Below, one piece after another: positions 44,201 through 56,200 of a DNA stretch of 60,000 bases. Origin of the DNA: Owenia fusiformis (Eukaryota; Annelida; Polychaeta; Sabellida; Oweniidae); NCBI GenBank assembly GCA_903813345.2, contig CAIIXF020000010.1, positions 1,481,169-1,541,168 of the forward strand, in the 5' to 3' direction. Position 1 is the first letter of the stretch; the number at the start of each line of letters is the position of its first letter. The notes beneath the pieces are model-generated. The model saw only the letters and a program-made list of their open reading frames with translations, ran no database searches and was not told where the DNA came from. The translations under genes were made by a program, and so were the position numbers.

Positions 44201-47200
44201 ATTAACCCTTTCATCCCCAAGGGGTAAACTGGATATATTATATTTATAACAAACTCAATTTTTGAAGTTACGTCATAGATGTCTTAAGTATATAAAGTAA
44301 ATCGTCAAACATCAATTCGGATTTCAAAATGTTATCTCCAAAACTGTCACTACAAAATGTATTTTAGTTGATTAAACAAAGAAATTATAACTTTCAAACC
44401 ATATGTGTAAGCACCACTTTTTTATAGAGAGATTATTTTAAGACTACCATGTGGATTCTGAGACTTATTAAATGTGACTGTCTACTCACATGACAGTTGG
44501 GTGGATTCATGGACTGAAGGACAAGTGGGTGCCATGCAACAGCTGACCAATGCATGCCTAAATAAAAGGCCGCCTCTTCTCTTATATGAAACAAAGACAT
44601 ATTTGAGACATATATAATTATACCAGATGGCGGAAATCCACAACCAGAAATGTAATTCACCAGCAACCCTGTCCCTTATATTTAAATAAAATACAAGTCT
44701 CTTTGCATGATAATATTGATGAATGTCAATGTTCTCACAAGGTTCAATTCTATTCTAGACTTATTGCCTTACAGTATATAGAAAACATTTTCTGGGAATT
44801 GTGTGACAATTCCGTATAACGTGACTGATAGCTGCCATAGTCACATGGAAGATTGAATTATGATACAGCAGAGAATTAATGTCTTCTAATGCGTACTGAG
44901 TTATTTCAATAAGACAATGGAGAAAATCTACCCAGCTTCCAATCACAGTAAAATTCACACAATCAATCATTTGCCCGACAATATTTACAAAAATACTCTT
45001 ATTGTTCTCAAATAGTGTATTCTGAAAAGGTAACATAACATGTTTTTAGATTATAATAATACTTCCTCTGTTGGAATCACATGTTTCAGCGTGTTATACA
45101 GGAAGTCTTCCAGGAAATGAAATACTGTAACGCCCAGAGAGAGAGTAAGTGGATTATGGGTTAGATACTGTGCTTTCTACATCGGGAAAGCTGAAATGTG
45201 AAGGCAATTTTATCACTTAAGTATAACCATGATGTTGGCCTCAAAGATCTGTTTTAAAGCTTTGGAATCATAGTAGATTATTATAATTGTAGATTGAAAT
45301 ACTGCAAAAACATGATGTCACATTATGTGACACATCAGGGCCGTCAGATGGGGGGGTGCGATGGGTGCGACCGCACCCCCCTTTGTCACCCCCCAAAATA
45401 AATTTGAAAAAAAAAATTTGAAAAAAAAAATTTTTTTGAAAATTTTTTTTTTGTAATTTTTTTTCATTGACTCATACACTTTGAAAGTACCCAGAAAGCA
45501 CCAAATAGCATCTTGAAATTGTAAAATTTTCTAGGGGAATTGGCCACCCCTCACACCCCCCACAAAACAATGGAAAAGTTCTAAATTTATTTTAGAGTTT
45601 TGTCTCAGACACTTTTAAAGTGCCCAGATATCATCAAATAGCTCCTTGATATAGTTAGTGTTTCTGGGGGACTTACTCCCCCTCTTGCATCTTGCACTTG
45701 CATAACCCCCCCCCCTCTGGCGCCCCCCCCCCCTTGACCCCCCCCCAAAAAAAAAAATTGTGATTTTCTCAAATTCTTTAATTGACTCATACACTGAAAG
45801 TGCCCAGAAAGCACCAAATAGCGTCGTAAAATTGTAAAATTTTCTAGGGGGAGTGGGCCACCCAAAAACAAAATGGAAAAGTTCTGAATTTGTTTTATGT
45901 ATTGTCTCAGACACTTTTAAATTGCCCAGACACCATCAAATAGCTCCTTGATAAAGTTAATGATTCTGGAAGACTAACACTTACTTGCCCTCTGGCATCC
46001 CCACTCCACCTCCCCCTCTGGCAGCCCCCCTCCCTTAACACTCCCCCCCCAAAAAATGAGATTTTTCAAATTTTTTTATTGACTCATACCCTTTGAAAGT
46101 GCCCAGAAAGCACCAAATAGCATCTTAAAATTGTAAAAAAATTTTGGGAAATAGGCACTTTTAGGCACAGACCAAACTTCATCGAATAGCACCTTGATAT
46201 TGTAAATTTTGATATGGGGGACAAACACTTGCTCCCCCTCTGGCACCCCAGCCCCACCTCCCCCTCTGGCACCCCTCCCCCTTTGACACCCCCAAAATTT
46301 GAAAAAAAAATTGCGATTGTTTTTCAATGTTTTTATTGACTAATACACTTTAAAAGTGCCCAGAAGCACCAAATATCATCTTTAAATTGTAAAATTTTCT
46401 AGGAGAGTTAGCCACCCCTCACATCCCCCACAAAACAAAAGAAAATATTCTGAATTTCATGTATTGTCTCAGACATTTTTTAAGTGCCCAGACATCATCA
46501 AAGAGCACCTCGATATGGTCAATGTTTCTGGGGGACAACCCCTTGCTCCCCTACTGGCACCCCAACCCACTTCACCCTCTCATCATCATTGACACCACCA
46601 AAAGAATTTGAAAAAATTCACATTTTTATTATTGACTCATAACGCACAGGCGTACCAGATGGTTGCAAATTCGCTCCAAATACAACCAAATTTCAAAATT
46701 TCCCTGGGGGAAAACCCCCAGACCCCCTGAATGCTCGGTTTTTTATTCACTCAACTCTTATTCCCGTGGTGGTGGCCGTACTACTTTTTACCACTTTGAA
46801 AGTGCCCAGAAAGCACCAAATAGCATCTCAAAACTGTAAAATTTTCTAGGGTGAGTGGACCACTCCTCACACCCCCCACAAAACAATTGGAACGTTTGGA
46901 AGTTGCATGCATTTGTTAATTCCAAACCAATATAGGGAGTAACTGACCCTCCCCCCCCCCTCTGTCTTACACGATTTGATTTACGTGGCAAAAAATGACA
47001 ATTTTATATTCTCTTTAGTAAGCTAAAAACCGCACCCCCCTTGGAGAAAAGTGTCTTACGGGCCTGCACATAAACACATTTAGAGAATTATGTCTTCGAT
47101 ATTATGTCAGTATATACTGTATATCATGCAGTTACCATGGCAGGTCATCATTTATTTAATCCTATAAGGCTCTCCCAAGGCACAACCTGCCATTAGCCAA

Positions 47201-50200
47201 ATCAGAGTATATTACATCTATTTGATAATGAGCTGTGTTATCATATGACGTACTTTAGTAAATTGACAAAAATATGTTCACACAAAATATAGGGATAAGC
47301 AGTATAACATAGATTTTCTCTATTGACTTTGTGAAGCTACCCCCGCCGAAAACCCGCCATACAGCAAATGTGACTAAGGCTGAATACTATACTAAGTTCA
47401 GTGATACTGATGCCTTAAGCCAGTCCCAAAAGTATTTATAGAAGTAATTTTTCTGAACAGAAAACCTAACAAGTCATTCTGACCTTAGAAGTTCTATAAA
47501 TTCAATAATTAATATTCCTTCTTGGGAACTTCAACATAATATTCAAATAATAGGTGATACAATTACCTTGCAGGTAAGTGGTTGGTTAAAAATGTGATTT
47601 CCATGGCAACTTGTTATAATGTCAGGCGTGTTGAGCTCTCAGAAGAAACAAGTCTGAGAATCTTAATGCATTTCTAAAGGAGCTTGCGTGACATTTCATA
47701 TTTGTTATGTTATCATCAGGAAATGCTTTATGATGCTTTGTAGAAGGAGTTCAATTATAATACTGAAATTACATTTTCTCACAAATTAGAATTTTTATAT
47801 GATTCAGATCAATGGTCTTCTAAAAATAACTCCAAAATATACAATTTTACATTGACGAATCAAAATATACAATTTTACATTGAGAAATAGTGACAAAAAA
47901 ATTAATGATTCTTGAAAGCTTGTACATTCTGTAGTGTTTTAAGCTGCCTATATAAAACAAAGAGCAATCTGAAGACAACTTACACAGATCAAAATTCAAA
48001 TTTCAGGTATCCAAAATAGAATGAAACAATTTTTAGAAATTATTTAAGTTATACACCAAATTTGAAAATTATTTCAGTAACACAACATAATTTTAACTTA
48101 TTTATGTTACAAACCACACCATAATCAGAAATCATGTGAATAATAACATACCATATTTAGGAATTTTTTAGTAACACACCATATTAAAAAATTATTGGGT
48201 ATACATCATATTTAGAAATTATTTGAGTACACATCAGATTTAGAACTAATTTGTGTTACTCACCATATTCAGAAACAATCTGAGTAATAACACACCATAT
48301 TTAGAAATGTTTTGAGAAACACCATATTTAGAAATCATTTGTATTACACACCATACTTAGAAATTATTTGTGTTACACACCATATTAAGAAATTATCTGT
48401 ATTACACACCATATTTAGAAATTAATTGTGTTACACACCATATTTAGAAATCATTTGTGTTACACACCATATTTAGAAATTATTTGTGTTACACACCATA
48501 TTTAGAAATAATATGAGTAACATTTAAGTTGCATGTTTATCTACTGATGATCAATACATACTCATTTCCTTAACCAATATTTCAGACTAATTTCAAGCCT
48601 GATGATAACAGGAAGGAAAATAATTTCACAGCCTAAGTCTACTTTGTCATGAGATAGAATTATGGGAACATTCGACATTCCTTTGATATTTTAAATCACC
48701 TATTAGTATCAGTGAACCTAACTCATTACTTTCTCAGCACACATTTTACCCTTCATTATTCCTGTTTCAAATCAATATCACTTTCCGCTACAATAGGAAT
48801 ATAGAGTGGTGAGGGAACATGAATTAAAACAGTAAAACAGTAAAATCAAAACAAAATATCAACCAGACAATGGTAAATCAAAATTATATTCAACCAAATA
48901 TAAAGTTCTTGCATGTGGCACCTTCTTTCAGGAGAATTTGATTAATGAATGCTTTTTAATTACTTTTTGATTACCATTTGGGCAGCAAATCGTCAAAAGA
49001 TGATATGTCATGCTTCCTTTCTATGCAATGAATATCACCAAAATCTCATTTACCTTTTGAGTTATAGCAAAAAATGTAAAGCATCTTAATAGCTGCTAAA
49101 ATTATTTCACATTAGACAAATTATCAAAATATACTTTATCAAGCTTAATATTTCAAATCAAATATCAAAATAATAGCTAAATGTGTTACTTTATCCTTTT
49201 AATATCTCAAAAGAGATAACTGATCCTATTGAAGATTTTAAGGATTATTGTGAATCATCCTCATTTACACGAAATAATGTCTGACTTTTTAGATTTTTTA
49301 GAAAAACATGTACAGTATAGTATATATTTCATGTTTCAACATTATGATAATGCACACAAGATTATATCATTAATTATCATTTTTACATTATATACAAATG
49401 TACCTGTATATATTCTTTTTAGTTTATGAAAACACAGAATTACATGTCCAGTTTCCTGGTCGCAATATTAGTTTTACTCATCTTTCCAGGTTGTGAATAA
49501 TAGTATTCATGATGTCATATAGACCTACCTACAGGTCATTCCCACAGAAATGGTTAATCAGGAGAGAAAAGGCTGACAATTGGTAGGAAATGCTTATAAC
49601 AAATGTTAGCATATACTCCTTTTTTATAATTCATAGATAACTGAAAAATATTAATCTTCGAGCACAATGGATAAATGTGCTGTACATAAAGAATTTTCAA
49701 CAAGAATTTTCCATTGTCCACTTTGCCAGTAATATGATAGATAAGCCTCAGAAGTTTTCAATATCACAAGATGACTTCTAATTACGTCAACAGATTCTAT
49801 GTTAATAGTACCGATTTGTAGTATTCATGTATTTGAGATCTTATTACTAAAGGTATATACACAAATTTGAAATTTATTGATTCTTGCAATATTCCATGCT
49901 TCTTCACATGGTGACGAGAATGCAGGAAACAACTTTTGTTATTTAGAAGAAAATCTATGTGGAAAAATCTATAATGTCTGAAGAATATAAAAGGACTTCC
50001 TAAGCATATTTTCTGTCCTGAATCTCATCATCCATTTCTCTAATGACTTGTTACTTTATTAGCAAAGAATATTCCTTATCATTTGAGAAAACATGTCTGC
50101 AGAAGATGTAAGAGGCTTAGGGTACAAAGGGACCTACTTTACCTTCTCAAAACAGTTTAATTTAATACTGAATTAGATTCCTTCTTCATTATAGCTTGTA

Positions 50201-53200
50201 GAAATGACAATAAAATCAATGACAATATGTCACCTACATCAGGCGCGTATCAAGCATACACGAGGGTACGCGTACCCTAAATTATATAGAAGTACCCCAT
50301 TACACAGTCTGATATCGCTCAGAATGCACCATTTAAGGTTTAAAATCAAACATTTTGTGAGAGGAATGTCCCGGGAACCCCAAGTTTTGCTCAGTTATAT
50401 GGCCATTTTTACAAAATGAAGGTGGACTTTCCACATAACATAATTACTTTAGAAAATGTGTTACTTTGACATAATTAGTATATTCGTGGTACAAAAACCT
50501 CAATGTCCTTTATTAAAGGAGTTTAAAGGTTTGCTGACCCTATAGAAAAAGGTACCATTGGAAAGCGATGATACTAATCTATAGGCAATAATTAAAGGAC
50601 TCACCTGCATATCTATCTGTATTTACATCACATTCTATGGCCCAGGGTTTGACATCAACCTGTTGATGCATCTCAAGTAGCATTTCTTTAATCTCAAGTA
50701 TATCACTGAAATAAAAACATGTCATAATCCATTAATATCAAGAATGTATATGTTGCAACAGATCCTTATATACATAGTGATAATCTGAAATGGGTGTTTT
50801 TTATTTACAGTAAAACTGGTGTATTTGAAACACCATTCTTAACACCACTTAATGTGAACACTTTAATAATCCCAATTTCTTCCGTTGCTTCACAAGTTAG
50901 AAATAAATCTGAATGCATCCAAAAGATGAGATTGATCGAAACTTGTCATGAAAAGCAATGTTATTATGAACTTACTTTTCAAGCAGTTCTAGATCACTGT
51001 GTTGGGGGCTTCTGTTGCTATTTGAGGCAATTGTGTCAGAGGAACTTGAACATTGGCTCTTCTTGCCTCCCCATATATCCTGTACACCCGTGTTGATCAA
51101 AACTGAGCTTCCTGGAATCAACAAATAAAACATGCAATGTATATTAGTCCATCCCATATTTGGACATGTTTGACAAACATAAAGCAGGTTCGTAAATTGT
51201 TGCATTTTAACAGAAAACAGCGTATTCCAATCATCTTGCAAATCTGGCAAATCTGGCAAATAGAATCTTTCATATTATAGACATAGCTTTTTAATATCAG
51301 TGAATTTGTAATAAAATGCCAATGTTATAAATATAAGCATTTGCAGGCAATAAGGTAAAATTGTTTTGATAAATAGCGAACAGAATATAATACGTCTGTA
51401 TAAGAGGAAAGCTTTGTCCACCAGTATATCTGCACATGACTTGCTTACTGTTTGGACCCATTTTAATACAAAATTGTAATACTTAAAATGATTGAATGAA
51501 AAATGTCAAATTGGCCTTCAATATTTTAAATTCTAAATGGTCATCTAAACAGCTTACTAAGCGTAATAGTTAGAGTAAATCAAAATGCAAGATATCATAT
51601 ATAATATACATTGGGGAAAGCCTGCATGTTAATCACATCGTATTGAATATAAAATAGTTATTGAAATTCAGACTGCATTCATTGATTATTTTCAAACAAT
51701 GATATTAATTCACTATGCAAAGTTAAACAAGAAAAATTGCTTTTGTGTCTGACAATGCATAACCAGTGATAATTAATAAGGGTCAAGGTTAGTTGTTTCA
51801 CTTCAATGAAAAGACGTCAGAATTGTATTCACATGTTTCTCTTAAATGAAAAGATATCAGAGGGTAATTTGAATATTTGGAAATGTATGACACCCAAATA
51901 AGTATAAAAATGGGTAACACATTTGAGATATTCTTTGAAGATTTTGAGGAAATATGAGACAATGGGATAGATCATAGATGGTGCTGACAGCTATTTTTGG
52001 CATTGCAGGAAACAATAGTAAAGCTAATCCCCATTGTACACATATTATTCTGGACAATCAATATTGGTAGGAAATACTGTTTCTGTCATTAATTGGTAGT
52101 GTGGTATGAATAGCATGTATAATCAATGTCCTAATGGGATATTACATGAGACCTGTATCTAACATGATGATCGTCTCTGGATGCCTGCCTGTCCAGCAAC
52201 TTTCCGAACAGGTGATTACAAATTATTGAATCTGATTGGTCAGTTTCTGTCATGTGACTGTCTGAGATGTGGCAGTGTGTTATCCTCCAGTATATTAGTG
52301 TGATATTATAGAGTAGTGATTTTTTGTTCTCTAATAAGAGTTACATTATCACTATCCTTAGTATTATCACACATTATATGCAGAGTCAATGGAAAACAAT
52401 GGCTTCATTAATGTATATAGACATTAAGAGAAATAATAATATAATAACCATCATACACCTAGTTGTAGCTCATCCCATGGGATCAACAAATGTAACATGA
52501 ATATGTAAAATGTGGGAGTCATGGACGTGTTAATTTTGTTATGTCAACAGCTATATCATACAATTATAAATAGTTTGTATATCATACAATTATAAATAGT
52601 TTGATGATCCTACAAAAATTACAACAATGACGTAACAACACTGGCAGCTCAATAATGGTCCCACAAAATGATTTATTGGTTGAGTGCAAAGTAGTTGTCG
52701 ATATGTTGTCGAATGTGGATTGCGCTGGTAAAACTATTTTACTATACTACATTATGCTGTTTGTCATAATCTGGATGAATCGTTCACTCTTAATTAGCTA
52801 ATAATCATTTCAACGAACAATTCTATCTTGGTATTTGATTGCCCTTTATGAGGGCCTTCAAATGGCAATTTATAATTTCATTCTCATTAGACTGGCTTAT
52901 ACTGCTTATTAGATCTAGATTGAAGCCAGGGTACATCAACAACTACACTACTGTATAAATTGTAATCCAGTCTTGTCAGAAACAAGATCAGTGAGACAAT
53001 GTCAAATGGAGATCTATCAAGAATTATTCATACATGTTATTTTAAAATATCATACTTTATCTTTAAGGGTTAGCTCATGTTGGTTTATAATAAGTCATTT
53101 TGATGAATTTCATGATGATATATTATGGTAAATATGATGCGTGTATATTATCTTTTTATTATTATTTTTGTCACAGGCTCTTTTTGACATGCCATGCAAT

Positions 53201-56200
53201 TATTTTTCTGCCATATATTCCTAATAGGCTTGTCTGAAATGTTTCCATCGTGATTCAAGAATAACGCAAATAAAGCAAGACATATTACTATACTTATTTT
53301 ATAACTAGGATTTATCTCAGAAAGTATATGAAATGACTACTAAAATAGATATATTATTGGACTAATCGGTTAAATGGCAAAGCTAAAGTGGAGCAGTTAT
53401 CCAAATACATTCAAGAACGGCAGGTATATAAAGGATTCTTCATAAAACATATATGTTAAGTGGAAAAAGTAAGACATCTTAAGGTTCAATGATGAAGGCA
53501 AACAAATTTCTTGGATCTTATTAGTATGGCATTTTATGGTATGGTGGTAGATTACGATAGGGTATGGCATAGTATGATATGGCATGATATGATGTGAAAT
53601 AATATGATATAGTCTGGTCTGGTCTAGTATGGTGTCAAATGTTTTGTTATGGCATGGTATGGTATGGTATGGTATGGTATGGTATGGTATATAATGATAT
53701 GGTGTGGCATATGGTACATTTTATTATTTATTTATTATTCAGATGTACACTTTTATATCAGTGGCACACTAAAAATATTTAAGTGCATCTGGAGTCAAAT
53801 ATCACCATATATGACATGGTAACATATGGTATGGTATGATGATACAGATAGTGATGTAATGGTGTATTTGGTATGGCATGATTAAGTATTATGTGTTATG
53901 GTATGATAATATTGTACAGCATATTAAGATATGGTATGACATGATATTGTTTGGTTTGGCATGAAATGGTCTGATATGATATGGCAATGGTATCAATGGT
54001 ATATTTAAAGGATATCCTATGATTTTGAGGAATATCATTTTTATCTACGAGGGGATATTGATATCTGCACGAGAGAGCGAAGCGAACGAGTGCATATATC
54101 AATATCACCGAGTAGATTAAAATGATATTCTGAAAAAATCATAGGATGTTCTTATTATCCTACACTTACAAGGAGTGTACTAAATGTATAATATCATTGC
54201 AAAATGAATTCCATGCCAAATAGAGTCAATTTGACGGGAAATCAACGAAATCACGATATCCTCCGGATATTCATTTTGCCAATAAATATCAAATTTATTT
54301 TTTTATGTTATTATACATTTAGTACATTAAGTGTAGGATAAAGTGTGGTATGGTACAATATGGTATTTACAATACATTATCATATGGTAATTTTGTAAAG
54401 TAGGATGCCTAATATGTTATGGAATGGTATAGTATGATATAATATCATGCAATATGGAATGGTATGTTATGGTATGGGCTGGTATAGTTTGGAATAGTAT
54501 GGTAATTTTGCAAAATAGGATATTTTATGGAATGGTATATTTGATATCATGCAATATGGTATGGTATGGGGTGGTATGGTATGGTATGGTATGGTATGGT
54601 ATGGTATGGTATGGTATGGTATGGTATGGTATGGTATGGTATAGTATGATTAGGCATGGGCTGGTATAGTTTGAAATAGTATGGTGTATGTGGTAATTAA
54701 CAAACTTCCTTTCTGTATGTTTATTAGCCTTGTTCGAAGATCCTTCTCCTCTAAGGAATCACAAACCTAGAAAAATGTGTAGACTCACCCAAAATAAAAT
54801 GTTTCTGCAAGCGTAATGTCTGATGAAGTTGGTTGTTGAGGACCTCAACACAAGTAGAGAATGTGTTCCAGAGTTTTTCTATATCACTTATTTCATCTTC
54901 TTTGAGATGTTTATTTTTCATCGCCCTGAAAAGTAAATAATATCAAATTTATAAATGGCGATACAATGCAAATGCAGTGAAAACATAGAAATACATAAAA
55001 GAAAAATGATTTGATGAACAGTGTCAGTGATGTTACATCCACTGAGGGACTTTACGTAAAGTGAGTTCTGAGAACGTTTAAATTCATTTTTATTCTATAT
55101 TAATAAAACCCAAAATGCTTAAAAATTACAGTTCAGATAATATTGATCAAAATAAAATAGACTGTATCTTGTATTATTCTTTATTGTGAGTGATGACTCA
55201 AAATACAAGTTTTGAAAAATCTGCTTGATTTTACCGTTTTTCATATGGGATAAAAAGAGTACATGTATGTTAGTAGCATGTCCAAGTACATAAATGTCAG
55301 ACCAATTTACACTTTATGTTATCTCTCATATAGTAGCAGATATAACTACAAAGTAATCGATGAGTCAATGTTAAATTAAAACCTGTATTTTTAATATTGG
55401 TTTTCTGACCTAACTATTACTTCATTAATAATCATTATTTTCCACTATTTATGCATATCATCTTTTTGATGAGTTGACAAAATATCTCATGCAAGAACAT
55501 TGAATCAACAAGATATACTGTGCTGTTACAAATATTGCATTTGAAGAGCAAAATGACTGCCTTGTAGATTATCCAGAATGCCCAAGATCTAATCATACTG
55601 AATTGTAACTTGTATGTTTTTGCACTGTTGACGACAAGAATTTTTCTTCCACCCAAACATCCATGAAGGAGTAATGATTTTTTATCACACTTATAGCACA
55701 TCTCGTGATATAAAAATCTTTGGTTGTAGTGGATCGTTGCATTCCCATACATGAAGAAAACAATACACACTATGCAAGAGCCACAACTGCATTGATATTC
55801 ATTGTGAACAAATGTCAACTCAATTAAACAATAGCTTAAAATCATGTTGAAACATCACATAAAACTGCATATATCTGTTCATGATAAAAAATCAATAAAC
55901 GCATTGAAAAATTGAACAATTCAAAATTCATCATTAATATGTTGTGATTATGTTTTGTGATTTCTCAAAGAGAACAAAACAACTCAAAAATAAATGGCAG
56001 GAGTTCTTCATAAAAGATCAGCCAACAGAAAAATATAACCTTCTTAAAAGAAATTTGGTTTTCATAACGTGAGACATCACAGAGATGAGCTGAAACCACC
56101 ATCATTGCTCTCATCATTTAATAACCTAAAGTTTTGCCCAACCTATTTTTACTGGCCTATTTAATACTGCACATCAGTCAACTACCTATTTTAACACACC

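Larger units (their letters stand above)
53520..54665. repeat. (TATGG)n pentanucleotide repeats
   Basis: Pure runs at about 53646-53690 and 54555-54643, with degraded TATGG/TATGA words across the whole stretch, apart from the inserted elements at 54008-54342 and a patch near 53710-53810. Long + strand frame reading WYGMV is an artefact. Confidence 0.9.

Noticed and set aside
45605-46327. Overlapping minus-strand frames rich in Gly
   Set aside because: Arise from C-rich punctuation of the 300-bp units in the hAT-like element.
54454-54669. Plus-strand WYGMV-repeat frame
   Set aside because: Translation of a (TATGG)n microsatellite.
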